Shown one piece after another: positions 46,216 through 60,800 of a DNA stretch of 64,000 nucleotides (within the stretch, counting starts at the first letter, position 1; each line of letters opens with the position of its first letter). The notes beneath the pieces are model-generated. The model was not told the DNA's origin and ran no database searches. It saw nothing but the letters and a program-made list of their open reading frames with translations. The position numbers and the translations under genes are program-made. The stretch is from assembly GCF_000263715.2 (NCBI RefSeq), contig NZ_CM001514.1:482936-546935 (forward strand), written 5' to 3'. Origin of the DNA: Pseudomonas synxantha BG33R. GTDB taxonomy: Bacteria > Pseudomonadota > Gammaproteobacteria > Pseudomonadales > Pseudomonadaceae.

Positions 46216-46440
46216 ATGAACGACGCTTTGAAACTGGCCATTGAACATTGGCCTTACGTTGCAACGCTGCTGCGCAAACCCCAAACCGAGGAGGATTATG
46301 ACGCCCTGGTCGAGGCGATTGATGAGCTGCTCGATATCATGGGAGAAGATGAAGACCATCCAATGGGTGGGCTACTGGACATCATTTCTGACTGGGTGGA
46401 GGCCTATGATCTGGAGCATCAGCGTATGCCTCAGATCTGA
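46216..46440 (+). pseudogene. Truncated HigA-like antitoxin, N-terminal part only
   Basis: A 74-residue frame (MNDALKLAIEHWPYVATLLR, EEDYDALVEAIDELLDIMGE, PMGGLLDIISDWVEAYDLEH) that resembles the N-terminal domain of HigA-type antitoxins (COG5499). Those proteins continue with an XRE-type helix-turn-helix (a segment like LSQSDLPEIGS). Here the frame stops at 46440, directly where the DNA-binding domain should begin, and no such sequence follows before selO ends at 46482. No HigB toxin lies beside it. It may be a remnant or a small stand-alone protein. Confidence 0.7.
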
Positions 46441-46481
46441 TGAGCCTATTCACCGCAGAATAATTCCATTGTCTTTAGGGC

Positions 46482-47993
<1,512 letters not shown>

Positions 47994-50900
47994 TTAGTCG
48001 AGTTTGCTCGGTGGCGGCTCCGGCGCATCCACCACTTTGCCGGCGGGTGGCTCTGGTGCGTCGGGCTTGTCGACGGGCTCGACGATGGTCTTGCGCTCAT
48101 CCTCGGCCGGCACCAGTTTGTATTCCTGGCCGTGGAGGTTTTTCAGGTAGATCTCCATCTGCCTGAACGAGATGTTGATGTGCTGTTTCTTGAACTCACG
48201 GTTGATAAAGCGGTTGACCTCGTCGAGCACCGGATTGCGGTCGCCCAGGTCGCGCACATGCATGCGCAGCTCGTGGTCCAGGGTGCTTTCGCCGAAGTTG
48301 AGGAAGTACACGTGGGGTTCGGGTTCTTTCAGTACCCGCGGGTTTTCCCGTGCGGCCTTCAGTAACAATTCCTTCACCAGGTCCAGGTCCGAGCCGTAGT
48401 CCACGCCGAGTTTCAGGGTCACGCGAGTGATGGTGTCGGTCAGCGACCAGTTGATCAGTTGCCCGGTAATAAAGGTCTTGTTCGGGACAATGATGTCCTT
48501 GTTGTCGAAGTCGGTGATGGTGGTGGCGCGAATGCGGATCTTGCTCACCGTACCCGACAGGTTGCCGATGGTGATGGTGTCGCCAATGCGCACCGGGCGT
48601 TCGAACAGGATCATGATGCCGGAGATGAAGTTGGCGAAGATCTCCTGCATACCGAAGCCCAGGCCCACTGACAGCGCCGCAACCAGCCATTGCAGCTTGT
48701 CCCAGCTCACGCCGAGGGTGGACAGGGTGGTGACAAACCCTACGCCGGCAATGATGTAGGACAGCAAGGTGGTGGTGGCATAGGCGCTGCCCTGGGCCAG
48801 GTCCAGCTTGGACAGCACCAGCACTTCCAGCAGGCCGGGCAGGTTGCGCGCCAGGGCGAAGGTGATGCCGATGATGATCGACGCGCCGAGCAGGTCGCCG
48901 ATACTGATGGGCACCATGCTGATATTGGCACCCGTACCGCTGGTGTATTCGTACAGGGTGACGTTATCCAGGTACGAAAACACCGAGATCAGGTCCGACC
49001 ACACCCAGTACAGCGCTGCGATAAAGCCGCCGAGCAAGGCCAGGCGGATCAGTCGCATGGACTGTTCGTTGACCTGTTCGATGTCCAGAGTCGGCTCCTC
49101 GATCACCGCTTCGCCATCACCGGCTTCCTTGGCGGCCTGGCGTTTGGCCAGGGCGCGGGCATAGGCCAGGCGCCGGGCGGCCACGCCGAGGCCGCGCACG
49201 AAGGTGGCCTCGATCACCAGCCAGAACATCAGCAGGTACAGGGTGTTGATCAGCCGGTCGCTGAGTTTCAGGGCGGTGTAGTAGTAGCCAAAGCACACGG
49301 CGATGAACAGCGCGATCGGCAGGGCGGTGAACACCAGCCCGATGGCCTTGCGAAACAGCGAGGCCTTTTCATGGGTGGGGCTGTTGAGCAGCAGGCGGCT
49401 TAGCAGCCACGCCATCAAGCCATAGCAGGTGAGCACCACGGCAATGCCCAGCACGTCTTCGGCCAGTGCCGCCGGTTGGTGTTCGGCAATCGCCACCACT
49501 GCCACCAGGGCCAGTACCACCAGCCCGAGCTTGCGTATCCAGCCCTGGAGGAACTGGACCTGAGGTTTCTCCCAGCGAAAGTGCAGTTCGGCCACGCCGC
49601 CCGGCGCAAGGATGCGGTAGGCGGTGTAGAACACCAGCCACGCCTGGGCGATCTGCAGCAGGGCCGAGCCCAGGTTGGCGTTCTGCCCGCGGGCGTCGAT
49701 CTGCAATGCATAGCCGCACAGCGCCAGGCCCAGGGACACCGGCATTGCCAGCAGGATATTGATCAGGATCGCCTGCGGCGTATGCCACTGGCTGTCGCGC
49801 TTGAAGTGACCGATGTCCAGGTGGACCTTGTTCAGGCGCTGGTACAACGCCTTGCGTCGCCACAACAGCGCGCCGAGCAACAGCAGCAGCGGCAGGAACA
49901 GCAACGGGCGCTGGGTCAGGCCGTCATACAGTTCGCTGACACTGGATGCCCAGGGCAGCGTGGCGACTTGCTTGCTCAGGTGCGCCGGCACGGTTTCCAG
50001 CCATTCGGTGTCCAGCGGCTTGTTGCTCGGGATCCAGAACATCTGCTCATCAAGCGTCGCGCGCAGTGTAGTGGCGGTGCTCAACAGTTGCTTCTGGTTC
50101 AGTTGCAGGGTGATCGATTCGTTCAGTAGCGCACTCAGCTCGCGGCTCAGGCGCTCCAGCAGGTCGCTGCGGGTGATCGCCAGTTCCAGCAAGGTGCGAC
50201 GCAGTTGCGGCGTGACTTCGTCCGGTGGCTGGTTGGCCAGCAGGTTATCCACATAGGCGCTGGGGGAACTGATCAGCTCACGCTGCTGGTTGACCTCGAA
50301 CTGGTACAGCCGAATGTTGGCGATATCGTCGGCCAGGTCGCGGTCGACGGTGAGGCGCGGCAGGGCCTGTTTTTGCTTATACAGAATCTTGGAAAGCAGC
50401 AGGCTGCCCTTGAGCACGTTGATCTGCTCGTCCAGGGCCGAATCGCTCTGGTTGACCGTGTCCAGTTGCTGCTTGGTCTGCAGGTTCTTCTGGGTCAGGT
50501 CATTGAGACGATCAGTGCTCTTGAGCAGGTAGTCGGACAGCTTCAGGTTGTCGGCGCTTTCCTTGGCAAGGATGCTGCTGCCCCCGGCTTTCTGGGCTTC
50601 GATGGACTGTTGCGTCACCGTCTGCTGGGACTGGGCCAGGCGTTTCTGGTTGATCAGGGTTTGCAGGTCCTGGATTTCCTGCTCCAGGCGCGCGGTTTTT
50701 TCCTGGATCAGGTCGTGCTGGCTGTTGCCCAGGTCTTGCAACTGGCTGTTGCCGGCCAACTCCTGGCGACGCAGCGGGATCAGCGCATTCAGGGCCGCCA
50801 GTTCAGCGTTCAACTGGTTGCGCTGGTCGCCGGTGAGGGCTTTGCCATTGTCTTTGCCCAGCTTGAGCGTGGCATTGATCTGCTGGATGCGCGTCTGGCT

Positions 50901-51377
50901 ACTGCTGATTTCGGTCTGGGCGCGCTCGGGGCGGGTCTGGGCGGCGATGGTCAGGCTGTTGGCATCGGCCAGTTCTTTTTGCAGGTCGCCTTGCTGGGTG
51001 CTGCGTTGCACCAGCAATTGCTCAAGCTGCGGCACGGGCAGCGAGGCGTAGCGTTGGGCTACCGGGATGATTTTGGTGGCCTTGAGCCGGGCCAGCTCGC
51101 GCTGGTTGTCGGCGGTCTGGCGTGGGGCCTCTTCCAGCTGGCGCTTGAGATCGGCCAGGCGCTGCTCGTAATCCTGCTGGTTCGCCAGGTACGTCAGGGT
51201 CTGCTGCAGGATGCCCTGCAACGCCTTCATGTCAGCGTCGGGCAGCTTGCGGTCGGGCAGTTTATCCAGGGTTTGCTGGATGGCGTCGGCGCTGGGCGGG
51301 TCGGCAGCGTGAACGGCGCCGACGCAAAGGGTCAGGCCCAGCAGGGCAGTGGCGATAAAAGTGCGCAGGGTTGGCAT
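47994..51377 (-). CDS. mscK: MscK/KefA-type mechanosensitive channel
   Basis: A 1127-residue inner-membrane channel. A signal peptide (TFIATALLGLTLCVGAVHA) is followed by a long periplasmic coiled-coil region (about residues 25-480, rich in Gln and Leu). About eleven membrane segments lie between 500 and 900. A C-terminal MscS domain includes the pore helix region VGLGFGMQEIFANFISGIMI and the beta domain motif RPVRIGDTITIGNLSGTV. It opens under membrane tension; the E. coli homologue also responds to external K+. The ATG at 51377 precedes the signal peptide; a longer frame is not conserved. It lies 49 bases after the antiporter gene. Confidence 0.95.
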   Translation of the reverse strand: MPTLRTFIATALLGLTLCVGAVHAADPPSADAIQQTLDKLPDRKLPDADMKALQGILQQTLTYLANQQDYEQRLADLKRQLEEAPRQTADNQRELARLKATKIIPVAQRYASLPVPQLEQLLVQRSTQQGDLQKELADANSLTIAAQTRPERAQTEISSSQTRIQQINATLKLGKDNGKALTGDQRNQLNAELAALNALIPLRRQELAGNSQLQDLGNSQHDLIQEKTARLEQEIQDLQTLINQKRLAQSQQTVTQQSIEAQKAGGSSILAKESADNLKLSDYLLKSTDRLNDLTQKNLQTKQQLDTVNQSDSALDEQINVLKGSLLLSKILYKQKQALPRLTVDRDLADDIANIRLYQFEVNQQRELISSPSAYVDNLLANQPPDEVTPQLRRTLLELAITRSDLLERLSRELSALLNESITLQLNQKQLLSTATTLRATLDEQMFWIPSNKPLDTEWLETVPAHLSKQVATLPWASSVSELYDGLTQRPLLFLPLLLLLGALLWRRKALYQRLNKVHLDIGHFKRDSQWHTPQAILINILLAMPVSLGLALCGYALQIDARGQNANLGSALLQIAQAWLVFYTAYRILAPGGVAELHFRWEKPQVQFLQGWIRKLGLVVLALVAVVAIAEHQPAALAEDVLGIAVVLTCYGLMAWLLSRLLLNSPTHEKASLFRKAIGLVFTALPIALFIAVCFGYYYTALKLSDRLINTLYLLMFWLVIEATFVRGLGVAARRLAYARALAKRQAAKEAGDGEAVIEEPTLDIEQVNEQSMRLIRLALLGGFIAALYWVWSDLISVFSYLDNVTLYEYTSGTGANISMVPISIGDLLGASIIIGITFALARNLPGLLEVLVLSKLDLAQGSAYATTTLLSYIIAGVGFVTTLSTLGVSWDKLQWLVAALSVGLGFGMQEIFANFISGIMILFERPVRIGDTITIGNLSGTVSKIRIRATTITDFDNKDIIVPNKTFITGQLINWSLTDTITRVTLKLGVDYGSDLDLVKELLLKAARENPRVLKEPEPHVYFLNFGESTLDHELRMHVRDLGDRNPVLDEVNRFINREFKKQHINISFRQMEIYLKNLHGQEYKLVPAEDERKTIVEPVDKPDAPEPPAGKVVDAPEPPPSKLD

Positions 51378-51426
51378 AGAGACCGGTCTTGCAAGGTGAA
51401 GAATCGGGGCGTTGTTGCCCCGCAGT

Positions 51427-53169
<1,743 letters not shown>

Positions 53170-53291
53170 AGGCAGTACTCCAGAGCAGGGAAGACGGGGC
53201 GCAAACTGACCATGCAGTCTGCGTGCCAGCGATTCTAACCTGTTGAATTGCTGCACTGTCAAAAAGCTTTTGTGGCTGCACATCAATCAAA

Positions 53292-53381
53292 TGTGGGAGC
53301 TGGCTTGCCTGCGATTGCGGTGTGCCAGGCGCCAGGGGCGCTAACTGACAGATTGCTATCGCAGGCAAGCCAGCTCCCACA
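53292..53381. repeat. REPIN (GGGAGCTGGCTTGCC type)
   Basis: Perfect 24-base arms at 53292-53315 and 53358-53381 enclose a 42-base loop, between the chemoreceptor stop and the antiporter start. Confidence 0.93.
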
Positions 53382-53409
53382 GGGTATGCGGTGTGAGCAA
53401 AGGCTTATT

Positions 53410-55035
53410 TCAGAGACGGAAGCGGCCTACCATCCCATTCAGATCAACTGCCAGGCGCGACAGTTCGTTGCTCGCGGCGCTGGTCTGGCTGGCGCCCGTA
53501 GCGGATTGCACCGACAGGTCGCGAATATTCACCAGGTTACGGTCCACTTCCCGCGCCACCTGGGCCTGTTCCTCCGCCGCGCTGGCGATCACCAGGTTGC
53601 GCTCGTTGATCTCGACAATCGCCGTGTTGATGGTATCCAGCGACAGGCCCGCGCCCTTGGCGATGTTCAGCGTCGATTCGGCCCGCTCGGTGCTATTGCG
53701 CATCGAATCCACTGCGTGCTCAGTACCCGTCTGGATACTGCCGATCATGCGCTCGATCTCGCTGGTGGACTGTTGCGTGCGATGGGCCAGTGCTCGCACC
53801 TCGTCGGCCACTACGGCGAACCCGCGTCCGGCTTCCCCGGCCCGTGCGGCTTCAATCGCCGCGTTCAGGGCCAGCAGGTTGGTCTGGTCGGCCAGGCCGC
53901 GAATCACGTCCAGCACTTTGCCGATATCCCGCGATTCATTGGCCAAGTCGCCAATCAGGGAGGCGGTGGCCTGCACGTCAGCGCTCATGCGTTCGATGGC
54001 GCTGACGGTTTCCTGCACCAGGTCCCGACCATCACCGGCAGAGGTGGTGGCGTTGCGCGAGGCTTCGGAAGTGCTCACGGCATTGCGTGCGACTTCTTCG
54101 ACGGCGCTGGTCATCTCGTTGACGGCGGTGGCGGCTTGTTCGATTTCGTTGTTTTGCTGGGTCAGGCCACGGGCGCTTTCGTCGGTGACGGCGTTCAGCT
54201 CTTCGGCGGCAGACGCCAACTGAGTGGCGGAGCCGGCGATGCGTTGCAGGGTGTCACGCAGTTTGTTTTGCATCTTGGCCATGGCGGCGAGCAGGCGCCC
54301 GGCCTCATCGTTGCCGTCCACGGTGATCGGGCGTGTGAGGTTGCCTTCGGCCACTTCTTCCGCGGCTTCAAGGGCGCGGGCGATGGGCAGGGTGATGCTG
54401 CGGGTCAGCAACCAGGCGAACAACACGGTCAGCGCCGTGGCAACCACCAGCAGGCCCACCACCAGGTCAAAGGCCGTGTCGTATTGGTCTTTGGCTTGCT
54501 GGTTGGTGGCGTTGGCGTCGTCGTTATTGATATCCAGCAAACGGGTCAATACGGCGTTGACTTGCTCGGAGTTGCTCAGCAACTCGGTGTTCAGCAAGTT
54601 GCGCAGCTCGTCGATCTGATTGGCGCGTGAAAGGCTCTTCATGCGCTCTTCAATCTGGTGGTACTGGCCCAGCAGGCGCACGTATTCGTCGTAGGCGTTG
54701 CGTTCCTGGGTACTGGTGATGAGTTTTTCGTAGATGCCCTGGGCCGTGCGAATCTGCTGATTGCGCATCTCGAAGGCTTCCAACGTCTTTTGCTGTACAT
54801 CCGGCTCGCGGTTGGTCAGCAAGCGGTACGACAGCACGCGCAGGCGCAGGGTCAGTTGGGTGAATTCGTCGAGGGCACGAATGCTTGGCACGCTGGCCGA
54901 GGTGATGTCTTCGGTGGCTGCGCGAATCTTGCTCATCTGGTTCAGGGCGAACACACCCAGCAACAACATCAGGGCGCCAATAAACGCGAAGCCGAGGAAG
55001 GCCCTCGGGGCGATATTCATATTACGAAGAGACAT
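53410..55035 (-). CDS. Methyl-accepting chemotaxis protein
   Basis: A 541-residue chemoreceptor. The first membrane segment (about 11-31) is followed by a periplasmic four-helix-bundle-type sensor (about 32-190). A second membrane segment (about 191-211), a HAMP domain ([20 protein letters not shown]) and the cytoplasmic signalling hairpin follow. The hairpin tip [20 protein letters not shown] is the conserved CheA/CheW contact. No C-terminal CheR-binding pentapeptide is seen. The ligand cannot be told from the sequence. It stands alone on this strand. Confidence 0.95.
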   Translation of the reverse strand: MSLRNMNIAPRAFLGFAFIGALMLLLGVFALNQMSKIRAATEDITSASVPSIRALDEFTQLTLRLRVLSYRLLTNREPDVQQKTLEAFEMRNQQIRTAQGIYEKLITSTQERNAYDEYVRLLGQYHQIEERMKSLSRANQIDELRNLLNTELLSNSEQVNAVLTRLLDINNDDANATNQQAKDQYDTAFDLVVGLLVVATALTVLFAWLLTRSITLPIARALEAAEEVAEGNLTRPITVDGNDEAGRLLAAMAKMQNKLRDTLQRIAGSATQLASAAEELNAVTDESARGLTQQNNEIEQAATAVNEMTSAVEEVARNAVSTSEASRNATTSAGDGRDLVQETVSAIERMSADVQATASLIGDLANESRDIGKVLDVIRGLADQTNLLALNAAIEAARAGEAGRGFAVVADEVRALAHRTQQSTSEIERMIGSIQTGTEHAVDSMRNSTERAESTLNIAKGAGLSLDTINTAIVEINERNLVIASAAEEQAQVAREVDRNLVNIRDLSVQSATGASQTSAASNELSRLAVDLNGMVGRFRL

Positions 55036-55312
55036 GCTGGAATCCTGGGGGGAAGCGCGATCCGTGCGGCCATGAGACGAGGTGTGCCTGCGTTATCGGC
55101 CCTGCGACTAAAGTCTTAAGGGGCTGCGCGCTTTTGTCGCATCTGACCAAGGGTTGGGGGCATTGGAGGAACCAGATCGGGTAATTGCAGTCACTAAGGC
55201 TCGAAAGTGCGGCCCGGCCCCGATAAATCGGGCTGCACGCCGGGGATATCCCTGGCATCCGAGGTGAATTTTCTTTATCGTCACCGCCCTTTTAAAAGCC
55301 CGGGAAATCAAA

Positions 55313-55543
55313 ATGTTAGAAGCATCTCTCAGCCAATTGGAACAACTTGTCAGCGACCTGGTACAGCAGAATCAAGAGCTGCTGGGCAGCAACGAATCCC
55401 TCAAGGCCGAACTGGCTCGCGCCAAGGATGAAAACGACAGCCTGCAACTGAACCTGATGGAGCAGGAAGAAAAGCATGGCGCCACCGCCGCACGCATCCA
55501 GGCCCTGGTTGAGCGTGTGAGTGCAGGGCCTGTCAGCGCATGA
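55313..55543 (+). CDS. ZapB-like (TIGR02449-type) small coiled-coil protein
   Basis: A 76-residue protein that is almost entirely a heptad-rich coiled coil (LEASLSQLEQLVSDLVQQN, ELLGSNESLKAELARAKDEN). It resembles the small coiled-coil proteins encoded just upstream of zapA in pseudomonads. It overlaps the following ZapA-like gene by four bases and is probably its partner. The roughly 275 bases before it hold only a short palindrome, CCCGAT-AA-ATCGGG at 55219-55232. Confidence 0.8.
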   Translation: MLEASLSQLEQLVSDLVQQNQELLGSNESLKAELARAKDENDSLQLNLMEQEEKHGATAARIQALVERVSAGPVSA

Positions 55544-55830
55544 ATGAGGGGATAAAGGTCGTTTCGATTCTCGGAGAGGATTACTCGATCAAGGCACCGG
55601 CCGGTGAAGATCAGACCCTGATGCATGCCGTGACCATGCTCAAGGCTTCCCTGGCGGTTACCAAGAAAAAGTACCCGACCCTGATCGGTGACAAATTATT
55701 GGTACTGGCCGCGCTGAACCTGTGCGCCGAGCAGATCGAAATGCAACAGGCTCACCAACAGGAACTCGACCGTTACCAAGAGCAAGTCAGCGCCACGGTC
55801 GAGGTGATTTCCAAGGCGATCCAGCCTTAG
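55540..55830 (+). CDS. ZapA-family cell division protein
   Basis: A 96-residue protein (VVSILGEDYSIKAPAGEDQT, KKYPTLIGDKLLVLAALNLC, followed by a helical tail). ZapA proteins tetramerise and crosslink FtsZ filaments. It seems somewhat divergent from the housekeeping ZapA, which in P. aeruginosa is followed by the 6S RNA gene and ygfA/fthC. Here it is followed by a converging acyl-CoA dehydrogenase instead, with a 4-base overlap. It may therefore be a second, paralogous copy. Confidence 0.8.
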   Translation: MNEGIKVVSILGEDYSIKAPAGEDQTLMHAVTMLKASLAVTKKKYPTLIGDKLLVLAALNLCAEQIEMQQAHQQELDRYQEQVSATVEVISKAIQP

Positions 55831-57629
55831 AACCACTCATCCTGCATCCCCAGGCACGTATCGTCGCGTGCCTCCAGAATTGCCAGTTCGTGATGGCAGC
55901 TCGGTACTTCCCAAGTCAGGAAGTACCGGGCGGCCTGGAGCTTGCCCTTGTAGAAGGCCGCATCGGCCGCTTCACCCTTGGCCAGCCCTTCTTCAGCGCG
56001 GATCGCCTGTTCCAGCCAGCGCCAGCCAATCACCGTGTGCCCGAACACTTTCAAGTACAGCGCCGAGTTCGCCAGGCTGCTGTTGACCTTGCCCTGGGCG
56101 AGATCGGTCAGCAGGCCAATCGTGACGCCTTGCAGTCGGTTGACCAGTTGCTCCAATGGCTCTCGCAGTGCCGTGAGTGAGGAGTACTTCTGCGCACGGG
56201 CCAAGGTTTCGGCAATCAGGCGAATCAATTGCTTCAAGCCGGCACCGCCGTTCTGCGCCAATTTGCGCCCTAGCAAGTCCAGGGACTGGATGCCGTGGGT
56301 GCCTTCATGGATCGGGTTCAAGCGGTTGTCGCGGTAGTACTGCTCCACCGGGTATTCGCGGGTGTAGCCGTGGCCGCCGAGAATCTGGATCGCCAGTTCG
56401 TTGGCCTTGAGGCAAAACTCCGACGGCCAGGATTTGACGATGGGGGTGAGCAGGTCCAGCAGTTCGTGGGCGTGCTTGCGCTCGGTGTCGGTTGCCAGGG
56501 TGGTGGTGTCGTCAAACAGTCGGGCTGCGTAAAGGCCCAGGTCAAAGGCGCCTTCCACATAGGCTTTCTGGGTCAGCAACATGCGCTTGATATCGGCGTG
56601 CTGAATGATCGCCACTGGTGCGGTGCCTGGGTCTTTGCTATCGGGCAGGCGACCCTGGGGCCGTTCGCGGGCGTAGTCCAGCGAGTAGAGGTAGCCGGCG
56701 TAACCGAGCATCACCGCGCCCATGCCCACGCCAATACGTGCTTCATTCATCATCTGGAACATGCAGCTCAGGCCCTGGTGCGGTTTGCCCACCAAGTAGC
56801 CGACGCAGTTGCCGTTATCGCCGAAGTTGAGCGCCGTGGACGTGGTGCCGCGCCAGCCCATCTTGTGAAACAGCCCGGCCAGCAACACATCGTTGCGTTC
56901 GCCCAGGCTGCCGTCATCGTTGACCAGGAACTTGGGCACGATAAACAGCGAAATGCCCTTCACACCCGCAGGTGCGTCCGGCAATTTGGCCAGCACCATG
57001 TGCACGATGTTTTCCGACAGCGAGTGGTCGCCACCGGAGATGAAGATCTTGTTGCCTTTGAGGCGATAACTGCCGTCAGCCGCCGGTTCTGCGCGGGTTC
57101 GAATATCTGACAGCGAGGAGCCGGCATGGGGCTCGGTCAGGGCCATGGTGCCGAAGAAGCGTCCGTCGATCATCGGTTGCAGGAAGCGCTGCTTCTGCTC
57201 CTCGGTGCCGAAGCTTTCGATCAGGTTGGCGGCGCCCATGGTCAGGAACGGGTAGGAGGTCGATGCGGCGTTGGCCGCTTGAAAGTGCGCGAAACACGCC
57301 TGCGACAACAGCGTCGGCAACTGCATGCCACCGGCTTCGAAACTGCGCGCAGCGTTGAGGAAGCCTGCTTCCAGGAAGGCGTCCACGGCCGGTTTGACTT
57401 CCGGAATCAGGATCGCCTGGCCGTCTTCATAGCGCGGCTCGTTTTCATCATTCTTGCGGTTGTGGGGGGCGAAGTACTTCTCTGCGATGCTGCGCGCCGT
57501 GCTGATGGCTGCATCGAAGGTTTCGCGATTGTGTTCGGCAAACCGCTCACGCTGGGTCAGGCCCTCGGCATCGAGGACTTCGTACAGCTCGAAAGCCAGA
57601 TTGCGGGAACTGAGCAGCGTCTCGGACAT
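55827..57629 (-). CDS. Acyl-CoA dehydrogenase (long, about 600 residues)
   Basis: A 600-residue flavoenzyme that introduces the alpha-beta double bond into an acyl-CoA. It has the FAD-binding [25 protein letters not shown] and [20 protein letters not shown]. The probable catalytic base is the glutamate in [19 protein letters not shown]. The extra C-terminal domain after about residue 470 is typical of the 600-residue FadE-type or DmdC-like subgroup in Pseudomonas. The substrate chain length cannot be read. It is a single gene. Confidence 0.93.
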   Translation of the reverse strand: MSETLLSSRNLAFELYEVLDAEGLTQRERFAEHNRETFDAAISTARSIAEKYFAPHNRKNDENEPRYEDGQAILIPEVKPAVDAFLEAGFLNAARSFEAGGMQLPTLLSQACFAHFQAANAASTSYPFLTMGAANLIESFGTEEQKQRFLQPMIDGRFFGTMALTEPHAGSSLSDIRTRAEPAADGSYRLKGNKIFISGGDHSLSENIVHMVLAKLPDAPAGVKGISLFIVPKFLVNDDGSLGERNDVLLAGLFHKMGWRGTTSTALNFGDNGNCVGYLVGKPHQGLSCMFQMMNEARIGVGMGAVMLGYAGYLYSLDYARERPQGRLPDSKDPGTAPVAIIQHADIKRMLLTQKAYVEGAFDLGLYAARLFDDTTTLATDTERKHAHELLDLLTPIVKSWPSEFCLKANELAIQILGGHGYTREYPVEQYYRDNRLNPIHEGTHGIQSLDLLGRKLAQNGGAGLKQLIRLIAETLARAQKYSSLTALREPLEQLVNRLQGVTIGLLTDLAQGKVNSSLANSALYLKVFGHTVIGWRWLEQAIRAEEGLAKGEAADAAFYKGKLQAARYFLTWEVPSCHHELAILEARDDTCLGMQDEWF

Positions 57630-57745
57630 GGCGGATTACCTTTGAAGGAATTGGCCTGAGTCTAAGCGCGCGAATGGAGGGTGGGTAGCAAGATTGATCT
57701 AAGTGATAGAAGGGCAAAACGCTGGCGCAAGGGGGAGCGCGATCG

Positions 57746-57836
57746 GTGTGGGAGCTGGCTTGCCTGCGATGAGGCCGTGCCAGTCGACATCTATGTCACT
57801 GGCTCACCGCTATCGCAGGCAAGCCAGCTCCCACAC
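57746..57836. repeat. REPIN (GGGAGCTGGCTTGCC type)
   Basis: Perfect 25-base arms at 57746-57770 and 57812-57836 enclose a 41-base loop, between putA and the acyl-CoA dehydrogenase. Confidence 0.93.
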
Positions 57837-57855
57837 TTTTACCGCGTTTTGTCAG

Positions 57856-60800
57856 TTAGCCGATGGTCATCAAGCTGGCGTTACCACCTGCCGCAGCAGT
57901 GTTTACGCTCAATGCGCGCTCGATCACCAGGCGCTCCAGCGCAATCGCCGTTTCGCCTTGCGACAGGCCATGCACCCCGACAATCGCCCCACCGCGCTGC
58001 GCCACTTGCTGGCACACCGCACGCAATTGGTCGGAATCACCGTGATGCAGCACGGCGTCAAACACTACGTCGTCCTTGGTCCAGTCGGCCACGCGCTTGA
58101 TCTTCGCCTGAATGTCTCGCGGCAGGCGTGGGAACAGGGCCTTGGTCAGCTCGGTTTCCGGCCATACCGCCGAACCGCCGACGGCCAGCACTGCCGCCAG
58201 TTGGGTCAGCAGATCGCCTTCCACTTCAGCCAGGCACAGCACGTGTTCACGCGGCAGGATCGCGTAGCTGTTGCGCTCGCCGGTCGGGCCGGCCAGTTGC
58301 CGGGTGATACCGCTTTGTGATTGCGCCGCGAACTGCGTGCACAGCGCGCTCAGCTCACTGAACTTGTGGCTGTCGGCCCAGGTTTTCAGGGCAGTCAGCG
58401 GTTGGCTCATGGCGTCGCGCAGGCGTACGTCCGGTGCAGTCAATGCGTCGCCACGTACGAAGGATTGCTCGATCGCGTTGGTAGGACGAGTCGACAGCAG
58501 GCGGTACAGATACAACGGGCCGCCGGCTTTCGGGCCAGTGCCCGACAGGCCTTCGCCGCCGAACGGCTGCACGCCGACCACGGCACCCACGATGTTGCGG
58601 TTGACGTAGACGTTACCGGCGTTGACGTTGTCGATCACCTTGGCGATGGTCTCGTCGATGCGGGTATGCACGCCCAGGGTCAGACCGTAGCCCGACGCGT
58701 TGATCTGGCCGATCAACTGGTCGATTTCTTTACGCTTGTAGCGCACCACGTGCAGTACCGGACCGAAAATTTCACGTTGCAGCTCGTCGAAGCTTTCCAG
58801 CTCGATCAGGGTTGGCATCACAAAGGTGCCGCGCTTGATCTCTTCACCATCGGCAATTGCAACCTGATAAACGTTGCGGCCTTTGTCGCGCATGGCCTGG
58901 ATGTGCTTCTCGATGCCGGCCTTGGCTTCGGCGTCGATCACTGGGCCGATATCCACCGACAGGCGTTCCGGGTTGCCCAGGCGGCATTCAGCCATGGCGC
59001 CCTTGAGCATTTCGATGACGCGGTCTGCCGAATCTTCCTGCAGGCACAATACGCGCAGGGCCGAGCAACGTTGACCGGCGCTGTCGAAGGCCGACGACAC
59101 CACGTCGATCACCACCTGTTCGGTGAGCGCCGACGAATCAACGATCATCGCGTTCTGGCCACCGGTTTCAGCGATCAGCGGGATCGGGCGACCCTGGGCA
59201 TCCAGGCGCCCTGCGACATTGCGTTGCAACAAGCGAGCAACTTCGGTGGAACCAGTGAACATCACGCCTTTGACGCGATCATCACCCACCAGGCGGGCGC
59301 CGACGCTTTCACCCTGGCCCGGCAGCAGTTGCAGCACGCCTTCCGGAATGCCGGCTTCGAGCAGGATGCGCACGGCTTGGGCGGCGACCAGCGGAGTTTG
59401 TTCGGCAGGCTTGGCCAGCACCGGGTTACCGGCAGCCAGGGCAGCCGCGACTTGGCCGCTGAAGATCGCCAGCGGGAAGTTCCACGGGCTGATGCAGACC
59501 ACCGGGCCCAGTGGGCGATGGGCGTCATTGGTAAAATCGTTGCGTGCCTGCACTGCGTAGTAGCGCAGGAAGTCCACGGCTTCACGCACTTCGGCGATGG
59601 CGTTGGCGAAGGTCTTGCCGGCTTCACGGGCCAGCAGGCCCATCAGCGGCTGGATCTCGCCTTCCATCAGGTCGGCGGCACGCTCCAGGATCGCGGCGCG
59701 TTCGGCGGGCGGGGTGGCCTGCCAGATCGGTGCGGCGCTGATCGCGCACTGGATCGCGTTGTCGACGTCTTCGACGGTAGCTTCCTGTACGTGGCCAACC
59801 ACATCACGCAGGTCGGACGGGTTCAGCACCGGTTGTGCCGCTTCCTGGCTGGAGGCGCAACCGAGCATCGGCGCGGCTTTCCAGTTGTTGTGCGCGGTCG
59901 CCAGCAAGGCGCAGGACAACGACGCCAGACGGTGTTCGTTGGCCAGGTCGATACCGGCCGAGTTGGCGCGGTCGCTGCCATACAGGTCACGCGGCAGTGG
60001 AATACGCGGGTGCGGCAAGCCGAAGCCGCCTTCCAGCGTGGCCATCTGCTCGATGCTGGCCACTGGATCGGCCACCAGCTCCTGGATCGAGATCGATTGG
60101 TCGGCGATGCGGTTGACGAACGAGGTGTTGGCGCCGTTTTCCAACAGGCGGCGTACCAGGTAGGCCAGCAGTGTTTCGTGGGTACCGACCGGCGCGTACA
60201 CACGGCACGGACGGTTCAGCTTGCCCTCGGATACCTTGCCCACCACTTGCTCGTACAACGGTTCACCCATGCCGTGCAGGCATTGGAACTCGTACTGGCC
60301 GGGGTAATAGTTCTGACCGGCGATATGGTAGATGGCCGACAGGGTGTGGGCGTTGTGCGTGGCGAACTGCGGGTAGATGGCTTCCGGCACCGACAGCAGT
60401 TTGCGTGCACAGGCAATATAGGAAACGTCGGTGTACACCTTGCGGGTGTACACCGGGTAGCCTTCCAGGCCCTCGACCTGGGCGCGTTTGATTTCGCTGT
60501 CCCAGTACGCGCCTTTTACCAGGCGGATCATCAGGCGATGGCGGCTGCGGCGGGCCAGGTCGATGACGTAGTCGATCACATACGGGCAACGCTTCTGGTA
60601 AGCCTGGATCACAAAACCGATACCGTTCCAGCCGGTCAGTTGCGGCTCGAAACACAGACGCTCCAGCAGGTCCAGGGACAGTTCCAGGCGGTCGGCTTCT
60701 TCGGCGTCGATGTTCAGGCCGATGTCGTATTGCTTGGCCAGCAAGGTCAGCGACAGCAGACGCGGGTACAGTTCGTCCATCACGCGCTCGTACTGCGCAC

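Noticed and set aside
55831..55860. 6S RNA after the zapA-like gene
   Set aside because: The converging acyl-CoA dehydrogenase gene overlaps the zapA-like stop codon and leaves no space.
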